Source: JANPPS01 sp043758105
GTDB lineage: Bacteria > Pseudomonadota > Alphaproteobacteria > Acetobacterales > Acetobacteraceae
Direction: 5' to 3'
Length of the DNA stretch: 64,000 nt
NCBI GenBank assembly: GCA_043758105.1
Contig: JAYVOF010000080.1
Coordinates: forward strand, 1 to 64,000
Shown here piece by piece: positions 25,497 to 34,341 of this stretch (its first letter is position 1; the number at the start of each line of letters is the position of its first letter). The position numbers were made by a program, and so were the translations under genes. The notes beneath the pieces were generated by a model that saw only the letters and a program-made list of their open reading frames with translations, had not been told where the DNA came from and ran no database searches.

Positions 25497-26315
25497 TCAC
25501 AATCTCTCCGGCCTGATCACCAGCGCGATCCCACCCAATATGGCCGCCGAACACACCACCAGCCGCGGCGTGAGCGGCTCCCCCAGCAGCGCTACCCCGC
25601 CGAACGCCGCCAGCACCGGCACCGAAAGCTGCACGGTGGCCGCCTGGGTGGCGCCCAAACCCCGCAACGCCGCATACCACACGGCGTAGCCGAGCCCGGA
25701 CGCGACTGCCCCGGACAAGACGGCATAGAGCGCGCCGGCCGCGTCCACATCCCGCGCCGTCAGCGCCGCCAGGGCCGCCGCGAACGGCACCGCACGGAGA
25801 AAATTGCCCGCCGTCGCCGCCGTGGGATCCCCCGGCGCCCGTCCGCGCACGGAATACACGCCCCAGGCCACGCCCGCCGCCAGCATCAGCGCCGCATGCA
25901 CCGGCGACGGCGCCGCCAAGCCCGGCAGCAGCAACAGCACCAGCCCCAGCACCGCCAGTGCGATACCAGCCAGCTTCACGCCCCCCGGACGCTCACCCCG
26001 CAACACCGCATAGCCGATCATGCTGACCTGCACGGCACCAAACAACAGCAGCGCGCCGACCGCCGCGGGCAGGGCGACGTAGGCGAACGAGAACGCCGCC
26101 GCATACACGAACAGCGCCGCGCCTGAGCCCCAGCTGCCGCCCACCACGCGCCCGCTGAGGCGCAAGATCAGCCACAGCGTCAACGCCCCGGCGGCCACGC
26201 GGATGCCGGTAAAGCTGCCCGCGTCGATCGCCGTGCTGCGCAGCGCCAGGCGGCACAGCAAGGAGTTGCCGGCAAAGGCGAGCATGGCGGCGGTAACGAG
26301 GACGTTCTGGCGCAT
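25497..26315 (-). CDS. EamA/DMT-superfamily transporter
   Basis: A 272-aa inner-membrane protein with about ten hydrophobic segments in two EamA repeats, typical of drug/metabolite transporters that export amino acids or small metabolites. Visible features include NSLLCRLALRSTAIDAGSFTGIRV in repeat 1 and SGLGYAVWYAALRGLGATQAATVQLSVPVLAAFGGVALLGEPLT in repeat 2. The ATG at 26315 is preferred over the longer frame to 26387: it has GGAAGGGA just upstream and begins the first membrane helix. The substrate is unknown. Confidence 0.88.
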   Translation of the reverse strand: MRQNVLVTAAMLAFAGNSLLCRLALRSTAIDAGSFTGIRVAAGALTLWLILRLSGRVVGGSWGSGAALFVYAAAFSFAYVALPAAVGALLLFGAVQVSMIGYAVLRGERPGGVKLAGIALAVLGLVLLLLPGLAAPSPVHAALMLAAGVAWGVYSVRGRAPGDPTAATAGNFLRAVPFAAALAALTARDVDAAGALYAVLSGAVASGLGYAVWYAALRGLGATQAATVQLSVPVLAAFGGVALLGEPLTPRLVVCSAAILGGIALVIRPERL

Positions 26316-26384
26316 GCGTCCCTTCCTGCGACAGTTCGCAGCAGAGTGCCAGCCCAGCCCGGAAAAAGCAGGTGTGCGCCCCCC

Positions 26385-26444
26385 CACAAGCTCGTAGGGT
26401 GGGCTTCAGCCCACCAAACATCGTTTTCCGCCAAAAGCGATGCC
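26385..26444. repeat. CACAAGCTCGTAGG-type repeat, copy 1
   Basis: CACAAGCTCGTAGGGTGGGC begins a block with a GTGGGCTTCAGCCCAC-like hairpin, followed by a TCGTTTTCCGCCAAAAGCGA hairpin. A second copy is at 27321 and a diverged inverted copy ends at 27149. It lies between the EamA gene and a hypothetical gene. Confidence 0.65.
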
Positions 26445-26502
26445 CAAACCTCAACCAAAACCCTTGACCTAACCCTCCAGAATATGTTCCTATCACCCTC
26501 AC

Positions 26503-27141
26503 ATGCAATCCACCCCCACCCCTCCCCAATCACCGCCCTCATCGCCCGAAGAGGATGACGCCTACTACCGCGCCGTCCTCCACGACCTCATCGACCGCGG
26601 CGCAGACATCGCCCGTCAACTCCACGAACGCGCCGCCAAACACCCCGAATCCGACCTCTCGATCCCCTTCGACCGCATCGCCCGCACCATCCGCCGCACC
26701 ATCGCCCTCGCCCGCCACATCGCCACCAACCCACCCAAAACCGCACGCGCCGCCGTCGAACGCACCCTAGCCCGCGAGAAGATAATCCGCGGCGTGGAAG
26801 ACGCCATCGAAGCCAAGCGCGGCCCCGCCACCGACACCGGAATCCTCTACAACGAACTACACGAACGCCTCGATGACGCCGATTTCGAGCGCGACCTCCG
26901 CACCCGCCCCATCGACGACATCATCGAAGAACTCGCCCGCGACCTCGGCGTCGCCTACCAATCCCGCGCCTACATCTGGAAGCGCCGCACCCCCGCCGAC
27001 ATCGCCACCCTCCGCGCCCGCGCCGCCCAGGGTGCGAACGGAATGACCGCGAACGGAACACCTCCCGAACCGCAAAACTCAAATAGGATGAGCTTCAGCC
27101 CACCACAACAACGAAACAAACGATGGGCCAAAGCACCGTAG
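26503..27141 (+). CDS. Hypothetical protein flanked by interspersed repeats
   Basis: A 212-aa protein I do not recognise. It has a Pro/Ser-rich start (STPTPPQSPPSSPEEDD), then a charged helical body (YYRAVLHDLIDRGADIARQLHERAAKH; FDRIARTIRRTIALARHIA) and a second helical part (LDDADFERDLRTRPIDDIIEELARDLG). There is no signal or membrane segment. The coding strand is strikingly C-rich with CGC/ACC/CTC codons, unlike neighbours. The last 19 or so residues (NRMSFSPPQQRNKRWAKAP) are read from a copy of the flanking repeat, so the natural C terminus may have been replaced. The helical pattern faintly recalls DNA-associated proteins, but no function is claimed. Confidence 0.6.
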   Translation: MQSTPTPPQSPPSSPEEDDAYYRAVLHDLIDRGADIARQLHERAAKHPESDLSIPFDRIARTIRRTIALARHIATNPPKTARAAVERTLAREKIIRGVEDAIEAKRGPATDTGILYNELHERLDDADFERDLRTRPIDDIIEELARDLGVAYQSRAYIWKRRTPADIATLRARAAQGANGMTANGTPPEPQNSNRMSFSPPQQRNKRWAKAP

Positions 27142-27149
27142 AGCTTGTG
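27084..27149. repeat. Diverged inverted copy of the CACAAGCTC-type repeat
   Basis: AGCTTCAGCCCACCA at 27090-27104 matches the hairpin core of copy 1, and GAGCTTGTG at 27141-27149 is the inverse of CACAAGCTC. It encodes the tail and stop of the preceding hypothetical gene. Confidence 0.5.
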
Positions 27150-27174
27150 AATGAATAGGATTCGGCAACAACTC

Positions 27175-27297
27175 CGTCATTGCGAGGCTGCTTGGCCGAA
27201 GCAATCCAGGGGCGACAAGAGCAATCCCTGACGGAATGGCCCCGAAACTGGCTTTCGCTGCCCTGGATTGCTTCGCCCAAGCGGGCTCGCAATGACG
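27175..27297. repeat. Palindromic intergenic repeat, copy 3
   Basis: The arms CGTCATTGCGAGGCTGCTTG and CAAGCGGGCTCGCAATGACG pair, and the inner arms GAAGCAATCCAGGG and CCCTGGATTGCTTC pair perfectly. Same family as copies at 20635, 25348 and 61733. Confidence 0.85.
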
Positions 27298-27320
27298 AGT
27301 GACTTGCGATTCGATTATTT

Positions 27321-27373
27321 CACAAGCTCGTAGGATGGGTGAAACCCATCGCTTTCCGGCAAAAGCGATGGGT
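27321..27373. repeat. CACAAGCTCGTAGG-type repeat, copy 2
   Basis: CACAAGCTCGTAGGATGGGT opens the block. GATGGGTGAAACCCATC and ATCGCTTTCCGGCAAAAGCGAT form two adjacent hairpins. The opening 14 bases are identical to copy 1 at 26385. Confidence 0.65.
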
Positions 27374-27459
27374 CTCACCTATCCGGCGGCGTGGAGGTCG
27401 ACAGGTTCAGCAGAAAAGCACGGCCGCCACGAGCAGCGTGACGGCGGCACTCCTGCGCT

Positions 27460-27672
27460 CTACTGCAATGCGCCCCACCGCCGGAACGCCACCACGGCCC
27501 ATACACCCTCCACCACACCGAACGGCCAAGCGCCCTGCAGAAACCCATAGGCCGACCCCAACACGCATGATCCGGCAAAGCCCAGCACCCAGCCACGCCC
27601 GCGCCGTTCCATTGCGTAGCAGACCAGCATGGCGGTCACAGCGATCAGGCCGAAAATCGTCAGCCCATCCAT
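27460..27672 (-). CDS. Small conserved-type membrane protein
   Basis: A 70-aa protein with two predicted membrane helices (LTIFGLIAVTAMLVCYAME and WVLGFAGSCVLGSAYGFLQG) and an ending WPFGVVEGVWAVVAFRRW. The pattern resembles a small uncharacterised membrane protein common in alphaproteobacteria. The ATG at 27672 is chosen because it leaves 34 nt to the divergent selO start. A longer frame to 27708 would overlap selO. Function is unknown. Confidence 0.65.
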   Translation of the reverse strand: MDGLTIFGLIAVTAMLVCYAMERRGRGWVLGFAGSCVLGSAYGFLQGAWPFGVVEGVWAVVAFRRWGALQ

Positions 27673-27706
27673 GACCCGGCGCGCCCTTTGTGGCATAGCA
27701 TCCGTC

Positions 27707-29050
27707 ATGCCCTACCGCCCCAGCACCGCCCACGCCAGCCTTGGTTCCGCGTTCTTCGATATTGTCGAACCCGCGCGCTTCCCCTCACTCACGCTCCGCT
27801 ACCGCAACCAGGGCTGGGCGGAGCGGGTGGGGCTGGGGGCGCTGACGGACGCGGAATGGATGCTGCATTTTGGTGGCTTCACCCCCCTGCCGGGCAGTTT
27901 TCCGGAGCCGCTGGCGCTGCGCTACCACGGTCACCAATTCCGCCATTACAACCCGGATTTGGGCGACGGACGCGGCTTCCTGTTCGCCCAGCTGCTCGAT
28001 CGGGACGGGCGGTTGCTGGATTTCGGCACCAAGGGCAGCGGGCGCACTCCCTGGTCCCGCGGCGGTGATGGCAAGCTGACGTTGAAGGGCGGCGTGCGCG
28101 AGGTGCTGGCGACCGAGATGCTGGACGCGCTCGGGGTTACCACCAGCCAGTCGTTCAGCCTGATCGAAACCGGCGAGGCGTTGCACCGCGGGGATGAACC
28201 GTCGCCGACGCGGAGTGCCGTGCTGGTGCGCCTGAGCCACGGCCACGTCCGGATCGGCAGCTTCCAACGCTTCGCCTATTTGGAGGAGCCGGAAAATATC
28301 GCCCGGCTGCTGGAGCACAGCATCAAGTATTACGTGCCTGTGTCGGGTGACGACCGGGCGGCGGCGTTCCTCGGGCAAGTGGTGCAGAATGTTGCTAGGC
28401 TCGGCGCGCAATGGATGGCGGCCGGGTTTGTGCACGGCGTTTTGAACACCGATAACATCAACATTACCGGTGAGAGCTTCGATTATGGGCCGTGGCGGTT
28501 TTTACCGGCTTATGACCTGGATCACACGGCGGCTTATTTTGACCACACCGGCCTTTACGCCTATGGCCGGCAGGCGGAGGCGCTGTTGTGGAATTTGTGG
28601 CGGCTGGCGGAATGCCTGGTGCCGCTGTCGTCGGCCAAGGCGCTGGAGGCCGCGCTGGCCGGGTTCTCGCCCGCGTTCCATGCGGCGCTGGACGCCGCGG
28701 TGCTGCGTCGGCTCGGCCTGAAATCCCGCGGTCCGGACGCGGACCAGGCGCTGGCCGCCGGGTGGTGGGAGTGGCTGGCCACGAGCCAAACCACGTTCGA
28801 GGCGGCGTTCTTCCGCTGCTGGCGCGGCCAGGTCCCCGCCGACGCAGCCTATGACGGCGCGCGTGCGGCGCTAGAGGGCGCGGAGCCCATGGGCCAGCCG
28901 CATCCCTATTTCGAGGGCGCGCCCTGCACCATGCTGATCGATGAGGTGGAGGCGATTTGGGCCCCGATCGCGGCGTCCGACGATTGGTCGTTGTTTCACC
29001 AAAAGATCGCGCAGATCGCGGTGATGCGGGACGCTTATCTGTCGGGTTAA
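27707..29050 (+). CDS. selO: SelO/YdiU family protein adenylyltransferase (pseudokinase fold)
   Basis: SelO-family proteins transfer AMP from ATP to hydroxyl side chains of target proteins and have a role in redox stress. The 447-aa product has family blocks: YHGHQFRHYNPDLGDGRGFLFAQLLDRDGRLLDFGTKGSGRTPWSR, then GGVREVLATEMLDALGV, FVHGVLNTDNINITGESFDYGPWRFL and a final VEAIWAPIAASDDWSLFHQ region. Somewhat shorter than the Escherichia coli protein (478 aa). The ATG at 27707 is chosen by homology; the frame opens upstream to 27629 over the divergent small gene. Confidence 0.93.
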   Translation: MPYRPSTAHASLGSAFFDIVEPARFPSLTLRYRNQGWAERVGLGALTDAEWMLHFGGFTPLPGSFPEPLALRYHGHQFRHYNPDLGDGRGFLFAQLLDRDGRLLDFGTKGSGRTPWSRGGDGKLTLKGGVREVLATEMLDALGVTTSQSFSLIETGEALHRGDEPSPTRSAVLVRLSHGHVRIGSFQRFAYLEEPENIARLLEHSIKYYVPVSGDDRAAAFLGQVVQNVARLGAQWMAAGFVHGVLNTDNINITGESFDYGPWRFLPAYDLDHTAAYFDHTGLYAYGRQAEALLWNLWRLAECLVPLSSAKALEAALAGFSPAFHAALDAAVLRRLGLKSRGPDADQALAAGWWEWLATSQTTFEAAFFRCWRGQVPADAAYDGARAALEGAEPMGQPHPYFEGAPCTMLIDEVEAIWAPIAASDDWSLFHQKIAQIAVMRDAYLSG

Positions 29051-29059
29051 ACCGCCGGG

Positions 29060-29857
29060 TTACGCCTGCGCCAAACCGGCGTAAATCTCCCCTGACCGCG
29101 CCCGGGCCCGCCAGGGGCGGCGGAGATGCAGCGGTATTTGATACCGGCTGGCGTGCAGGTCGATCGTGTGCAGCACCATGCCGGACCGCCCGGGAAGGCA
29201 GGTGCCGATTACGTCGCCATCCGGGCCGAACATCTGACTGGGCAGCGTCGCACTGCACGAGGCCGGTGTCGCCAAACTCAGCCACGTGCAATTCGTCGCG
29301 GCGTGGGCATGGGCCATAAGGCCGTGGGCCGGGTCGGCGGAATAGCAGGAGAGCAGCATGGCGTGCACCTCCATCGCCTCGTATTCGGCGAACAGCACGG
29401 GGAACGCGGCCTCGATACACACTGCCAGGCCGAACCGGATACCGGCGACATCGAACACGACCGGCATGGTGCCCGGCGTGTACCAATACGTCGTCTCGGC
29501 ATTGGAACACATCCGCTTGTTATAGCGGTGCACCACCACGCCCTCGTTCGAAATGACATACAGGCTGTTCTGTGGCCGGTGCGGGGCATCGAGGCGGTGG
29601 TTGCAGCCGAGCACGACCCAGAGCCGCAACCGGGTTGCCAAACGTTGGATGGCCAACAGCTCCCGGTCGATCGCCCGCCAATCGACGGTGTGCCAGTCCC
29701 GGATTTGGAAATCGGCGTAGCCGGACAGCGCAGCCTCAGGAAAATGGGCGAGCCCAGCCCCGGCGCCGGCGGCCTGGTGCATCAGGGCGCGGATATGCGC
29801 GCCGTTGGCCGCTACGTCCGCGGTAATATCGCTTTGAACGGTCGCGGTTGTAACCAT
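29060..29857 (-). CDS. Carbon-nitrogen hydrolase (nitrilase superfamily)
   Basis: A 265-aa amidase-fold enzyme with the Glu-Lys-Cys triad visible: Glu in HFPEAALSGYADF, Lys in RYNKRMCSNAE and nucleophile Cys in LAVCIEAAFPVLFAEYE. Members hydrolyse or condense amides and nitriles; the substrate here is unknown. The E-A-A context after Cys is less common than the E-x-R/W of Nit or omega-amidases, so a specialised amidase is likely. It is convergent with selO (9 nt apart) and follows rsmB on the same strand with a 70-nt gap. Confidence 0.85.
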   Translation of the reverse strand: MVTTATVQSDITADVAANGAHIRALMHQAAGAGAGLAHFPEAALSGYADFQIRDWHTVDWRAIDRELLAIQRLATRLRLWVVLGCNHRLDAPHRPQNSLYVISNEGVVVHRYNKRMCSNAETTYWYTPGTMPVVFDVAGIRFGLAVCIEAAFPVLFAEYEAMEVHAMLLSCYSADPAHGLMAHAHAATNCTWLSLATPASCSATLPSQMFGPDGDVIGTCLPGRSGMVLHTIDLHASRYQIPLHLRRPWRARARSGEIYAGLAQA

Positions 29858-29927
29858 GTTTGAACACTATACCCCAAAACCGTAACAATACAGTCTTGAG
29901 ATGTAACGTTGTGTTGCGGGGCCCTAT

Positions 29928-31133
29928 TCAGGTCTTGGTGAACCGCATGGCAAAGAATCCGTCCATGCCGCCGCTTTCGGGCCACAACCCGGGATGGGTG
30001 CGGAGCTGCCCGTCTTCTGTGCGCGCCTCCGGCAGCATCGCCAGTTCGTCCCGGGTGAACGGCGCCGGCCGTAGGCCTGGCACGCGGGCCGCCGCCTCCT
30101 CCGGTTGCAACGAGCACACCGCATAGATCAGCCGCCCCCCCGAGCGCAGCATGGCGGCGGCGGCGGCGAGCAGCCGGACCTGCCCCTCCGCCAGCTCCGT
30201 CACGTCGCGCGGGCGCTTTAGCCGCATGACGTCCGGGTGCCGGCGGATGGTGCCCGTGGCGGTGCAGGGCGCGTCCAGCAGCACCGCATCCAGCTTTCGC
30301 GGCGGGACCCAGCTCAGCGCATCCGCCTGAATGATCTCGGCCGGAAGTCGCAGCCGGGCCAGGTTCTCATGCAGCCGGCGAAGGCGATGCGCATCACGCT
30401 CCACGGCATAGACGGTGGCGCCGGTCATCGCGAGCTGCGCCGTTTTTCCGCCGGGTGCGGCGCATAAATCGGCCACCGCCTCACCCGGCTGGGTGGCCAA
30501 AAGCCGTGCGGGGAGGGCGGCGGCGGCGTCCTGCACCCAAAACGCGCCCTCCTCGAAGCCCGGGAGCGTCTGCACGCGCGTGCCGGGCGGCAGCCGGACC
30601 GAACCGGTCGGCAGGCGATCCCCATCCAGCACGGCACCCGGCCGGAGCGTAAGGTCGAGCGGCGCCTCGTTCATATGGGCCGTGGCGATCGCCCGCGCGT
30701 CCGACCCCCAACTGGCCCACAGCCATGCCGGCGTATCGAGCCGCGGGCTGTCCAGCCCTTCCAGCCCCGCCGGTCCCGCCGCCGCGACCCGGCGCAACAC
30801 GGCATTCACGAGCCCCGCAAACGGCGTGAGCCGCCGGGCCCGGGCCAGCGCCACCGCGGACGCCACCGCGGCATGGGCCGGCGTGTCCAATAGCAGCAGC
30901 CCGGCCGCACCGATGCGCAGGATATGCCGCACCCCGTCCGGCGGCGCCCGGGTCAAGAACGGCTCCAGCACCGCATCCAGCGTGCCGAGCCGGCGCAGCA
31001 CGGTGGCCGCCAGACGGTGGGCGCTGGCGCGGTCCCGCGGCTCCCCCTGCGCACCGTCCAGCGCCTCATCGAGCGGCCGGCGGCGCTCCAGCACGGCGTG
31101 CAGCAGGTCGAAGGCGATTTCGCGGTCATTCAT
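29928..31133 (-). CDS. rsmB: 16S rRNA (cytosine-C5) methyltransferase, RsmB/NOP family
   Basis: It methylates a 16S rRNA cytosine using SAM. The 401-aa protein has an N-terminal NusB-like RNA-binding domain (about 1-135: REIAFDLLHAVLERRRPLDEAL; VNAVLRRVAAAG). The Rossmann methyltransferase follows, with VADLCAAPGGKTAQLA for SAM binding and catalytic cysteines in LLDAPCTATGTIRRHPD and YAVCSLQPEE. ATG at 31133. It is divergent from the GT39 gene, with about 60 nt between them. Confidence 0.93.
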   Translation of the reverse strand: MNDREIAFDLLHAVLERRRPLDEALDGAQGEPRDRASAHRLAATVLRRLGTLDAVLEPFLTRAPPDGVRHILRIGAAGLLLLDTPAHAAVASAVALARARRLTPFAGLVNAVLRRVAAAGPAGLEGLDSPRLDTPAWLWASWGSDARAIATAHMNEAPLDLTLRPGAVLDGDRLPTGSVRLPPGTRVQTLPGFEEGAFWVQDAAAALPARLLATQPGEAVADLCAAPGGKTAQLAMTGATVYAVERDAHRLRRLHENLARLRLPAEIIQADALSWVPPRKLDAVLLDAPCTATGTIRRHPDVMRLKRPRDVTELAEGQVRLLAAAAAMLRSGGRLIYAVCSLQPEEAAARVPGLRPAPFTRDELAMLPEARTEDGQLRTHPGLWPESGGMDGFFAMRFTKT

Positions 31134-31194
31134 GGGTGGGGCTCATGCGGCGGTTCATGGCTTGGTTTGCGGTGACGTGCTAGGCCCCGGGCCG

Positions 31195-32796
31195 ATGACG
31201 GTCATTTCCCATATCCCGGCCCAGCGCGAGCGGGGGATCGCATGGCTCCTGGCCTGGCCGCGTGTGGCGCTGACGCTGCTGTGCTTGCTGATGTGGCTGC
31301 CGGGGTTCTTCACGCTGCCGCCGGGTGACCGGGATGAAAGCCGGTTTGCGCAGGCGACGCATCAGATGCTGGAGACCGGGGATTTCGTCCGGATCCTCAA
31401 CGGGACCGAGGCGCGGAATCGCAAGCCGATCGGCATCCATTGGCTGCAGCTGCCGTTCGTGGCGGCCGCAGAGGCGCTGGGACTCGCCCAGGAAAATCCC
31501 ATCTGGCCGTACCGCATCCCGTCGGCGCTGGGCGGGCTGCTGGCGGTTCTAATGACGTTCGAGGCCGGACAAACGCTGTTCGACCGGCGCACCGGTGCGC
31601 TGGCGGCGGCGATGCTGGCGGCGTGCGTGGCGCTGACGGTCGAGGTGCATATCGCCAAGACCGATGCGGCGTTGCTGGGCGTGACCACGGCGGCCATGGC
31701 TGCCCTGGCGCGGGCGTATGTGGGCGAGATCGGGGCGCGGGGGGCGGCGGTGTTCTGGCTGGCGATCGGCGCGGGCATACTGCTCAAGGGCCCGATCACG
31801 CCGATGGTCGCGGGCCTGACGGCGGGCGCGCTGTGCATCGCGGACCGGCGGGTGGGATGGCTGCGCGGATTGCGGGCGGGGTGGGGCGTGCCGCTCATGC
31901 TGGCGGTGGTACTACCCTGGTTCGTGGCCATCGGTGTGGCGACGCATGGGCGGTTTTTCGCCGAGGCCGTCGGCGGCGATTTGGCGCGGAAGCTGTCGTC
32001 CGGCGACGATGCGCATGGCGGGTGGCCGGGTCTCCATCTGCTATTGGCGCCGGTGCTGCTGTTTCCGGCGAGTGCAGCCTTACCGGGTGCGGCGCTGTTC
32101 GCCTGGCGCGCGCGCGCCTCGCCCTCCGTGCGGTTCGTGCTGGCCTGGGTGGGTCCCGCCTGGATCGTGTTCGAGGCAGCGCCGACCAAGCTGCCGCACT
32201 ATACCCTCCCGCTATACCCGGCGCTGTGCCTGCTGGCGGCGTGCGGAGTGGGCGTGGTTTGGACGCGGGCGGTGCGGTGGGGCGGGGCCGGATTGGCAGG
32301 CGTGGCCGCGGCTGGTTTCGCCGTGGCCGCCGCGGGGGGGCCGATGCTGCTGGGCGGGGCGCCGTTCATACCGGGGTTGGTGGCGGCGTCGGTGGTGGGA
32401 ATTGTGGCCGTGCGGCGGGTCGCACTGGCACCGCTGGTGGCACCGCTGTTGTATGCAGCGGTGCTGGGGATTGAACTACCGCGGCTCAGCGCTCTATGGC
32501 TCGCCCCTCGAATCGTGGCGGCGCTCCCGCCGGGCACAGCGTTGGGGTCGGTTGGGTTTTCCGAGCCGAGTCTGATGTTCCTGGCTGGCACGGGCACGCA
32601 ATGGTTGAGGGCGGCCGACGGGGCTCGTGCGCTCGCCGATGGAACGGTGGGTGCGCTCGTGGTGGGCGACCGGGATATGGGCCCGTTTGAATCGGCGGCT
32701 GCGGCGCTGGGAATGACACCCCGCGTGATGGCCGTGGTCCCGGGCTTTAATATCTCGCGCGGACGGTTTGTGGTGCTTACGCTCCTGGAACGCTGA
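31195..32796 (+). CDS. GT39/ArnT-like membrane glycosyltransferase
   Basis: A 533-aa polytopic inner-membrane protein with about ten to twelve hydrophobic segments. It has the acidic early loop typical of dolichyl-phosphate-mannose or ArnT-like transferases (PPGDRDESRFAQATHQMLETGDFV, then NRKPIGIHWLQ). Such enzymes move a sugar from a polyprenyl phosphate to lipid A or protein on the periplasmic side. KLPHYTLPLYPALCLL is also a family block. The frame is open far upstream to 30415 across rsmB, but only this start begins the first helix. The 3' end overlaps the convergent BLUF gene by 20 nt. Confidence 0.87.
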   Translation: MTVISHIPAQRERGIAWLLAWPRVALTLLCLLMWLPGFFTLPPGDRDESRFAQATHQMLETGDFVRILNGTEARNRKPIGIHWLQLPFVAAAEALGLAQENPIWPYRIPSALGGLLAVLMTFEAGQTLFDRRTGALAAAMLAACVALTVEVHIAKTDAALLGVTTAAMAALARAYVGEIGARGAAVFWLAIGAGILLKGPITPMVAGLTAGALCIADRRVGWLRGLRAGWGVPLMLAVVLPWFVAIGVATHGRFFAEAVGGDLARKLSSGDDAHGGWPGLHLLLAPVLLFPASAALPGAALFAWRARASPSVRFVLAWVGPAWIVFEAAPTKLPHYTLPLYPALCLLAACGVGVVWTRAVRWGGAGLAGVAAAGFAVAAAGGPMLLGGAPFIPGLVAASVVGIVAVRRVALAPLVAPLLYAAVLGIELPRLSALWLAPRIVAALPPGTALGSVGFSEPSLMFLAGTGTQWLRAADGARALADGTVGALVVGDRDMGPFESAAAALGMTPRVMAVVPGFNISRGRFVVLTLLER

Positions 32797-34045
32797 GCTG
32801 TTCGGCTTCTCGTAGGCTGCGCAGGATGGCACGATCGACCCGGCTGGCAGTGTGATTGGCGTAATCGGCCCCGACCTCGGCTCCCGCGCCATATTCTTCC
32901 ACGAACACCCGTCCGCCGACGACGACGACGAGTGCCGGGTTGCGGGAGGCGCGGCGGGCGCCCTCGATCGTGGCCCCGAACCGTGCGAGCCGGTCCTCCC
33001 GGCGGAATGCGGTGCTGAGCGACAAATCCAGCACGTCGAACCAGGTGGCGGCCAGCAGATCCTGCAGCGCCTGGTCATCTGCGGGAGTCGCATCATGCGG
33101 TGCCCAGCCGGCCCGCCACAGCACGTCCGAGTCGAGTGCCGCACCCAGCTGATGGAGCTCTCCAGGCTCGGGCGCGATCAAGACCACGGGCGGCGGTAGG
33201 GTGGGGAGGGCCGCCAGCACGCCTGGATCCAGCGCCCGGACGGCAGTCTGTAGGCGGCAGAGGCCCAGTGTGACGTCGAACTCGCTGCAGAGATCGTCGT
33301 TCCAAAGATCGCCCAAGCGCCGGGCGGCGGGCTCAAATAGGGGGGCATAGAGCGGTAGAGGCCCCTGGCCGTCCTGGAGTTCGCGGATGAGCGCGAGTGC
33401 GGCCGCCGGGTCCTGGGCGATCAGCAAGTCCGCCAGTTCGTTTGCGCGGTGATGCGGGGCGTCGCCCCGCTGCGCCTGGCCCAGGTGCTGCACGAGTTCC
33501 GGGATTACGGAGGTAAGCATCACGCTGCGTAGGATCTCGGTCACCCGACCCGGCAGCGGCTGGGTTGCGTGCCAGTTGGACCGGGGTGCCGACGGGGCGG
33601 GGACCAAGGTGACCAGCAGTTTCGGGGCGGCGGCCGGGCGTTCGCGCAGGCCCTCCACCACGGCACGCGGCGGTTCGAGCGCATCCGACCCGGTCAGGTC
33701 GCGTCCCGCGAGCCGCATAGACCAGTTGCCGAATGAGCGTGCCGGTGCGGTCTGGTCCGCCAAAATTTCGATTTCGGTGTGACGCGAGTCGCGTTGAATC
33801 GAATGCATGATCCGGGCGACGCTGTCGGGCGGACCCTCCAGCCACTGGAAGAACCGGTCATTGTCACATAGCATAAGGCCGGTAATGGATTCCCGGCGGT
33901 TACGCGTTTGCGACCGGTCCACCAGGGATTGCAGCTCAGGAACACCCAGCGCGTTGACCGCACGGCTGCGATAGACGACGCGGGATAGTAGGGGCATCCC
34001 TGCCCCTCTCGGACCGCCTAAAGCCGAGGATTGCGCCTCAGACAT
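32777..34045 (-). CDS. AppA-like BLUF photoreceptor with C-terminal B12/heme-type (SCHIC-like) domain
   Basis: A 422-aa cytoplasmic protein. The N-terminal BLUF domain (about 17-115) binds FAD and senses blue light. The key residues Tyr25, Asn49, Gln67, Trp108 and Met110 have exactly the spacing of AppA Tyr21, Asn45, Gln63, Trp104 and Met106. Residues from about 170 onward look like a cobalamin-binding-type domain: LYAPLFEPAARRLGDLWNDDLCSEFDVTLGLCRLQTAVRAL, then VLIAPEPGELHQLGAALDSDVLWRAGW, where ELHQLG resembles the E/D-x-H-x-x-G ligand motif. In Rhodobacter AppA this pair senses light and redox/heme to control photosynthesis genes. No PpsR partner is in the window. GGAG lies 7 nt before the ATG. 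Confidence 0.88.
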   Translation of the reverse strand: MSEAQSSALGGPRGAGMPLLSRVVYRSRAVNALGVPELQSLVDRSQTRNRRESITGLMLCDNDRFFQWLEGPPDSVARIMHSIQRDSRHTEIEILADQTAPARSFGNWSMRLAGRDLTGSDALEPPRAVVEGLRERPAAAPKLLVTLVPAPSAPRSNWHATQPLPGRVTEILRSVMLTSVIPELVQHLGQAQRGDAPHHRANELADLLIAQDPAAALALIRELQDGQGPLPLYAPLFEPAARRLGDLWNDDLCSEFDVTLGLCRLQTAVRALDPGVLAALPTLPPPVVLIAPEPGELHQLGAALDSDVLWRAGWAPHDATPADDQALQDLLAATWFDVLDLSLSTAFRREDRLARFGATIEGARRASRNPALVVVVGGRVFVEEYGAGAEVGADYANHTASRVDRAILRSLREAEQLSVPGA

Positions 34046-34341
34046 CTCGCCACTCCACCCTGGACCGCCGGAGCCCCCGGCGAGGTTATTTTTTATTTTT
34101 CATCGACACGCACGACCGGCACAACCGGACCGCGAGACGATGTGCCGCACTCCGCGTTATTACTGTGCGCATCGATGGCGGCACGTCAAGAACTCTTCGC
34201 GGCGGTGGGCGACCGCAGCGGAGCGGGTGCCGATCGCAGCCGGACCCGCCCGGCTGGGAGTTGGTAACGATCTCTTCATATCTCTGAGGTATCTTTGCCG
34301 GCGCAACAGAGAACACGGCCATTCACCGTCCTTCATATCCC

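Larger units (their letters stand above)
27142..27459. other. Repeat-filled gap of about 318 bases without a gene
   Basis: It contains the end of an inverted CACAAGCTC repeat (to 27149), palindromic repeat copy 3 (27175-27297) and CACAAGCTC-type repeat copy 2 (27321-27373). The remaining 86 bases show no gene. Confidence 0.7.

Noticed and set aside
25342..27460. Possible insertion sequence or integron-like region
   Set aside because: Repeats are dense but no transposase or integrase was found; they read as dispersed intergenic palindromes.
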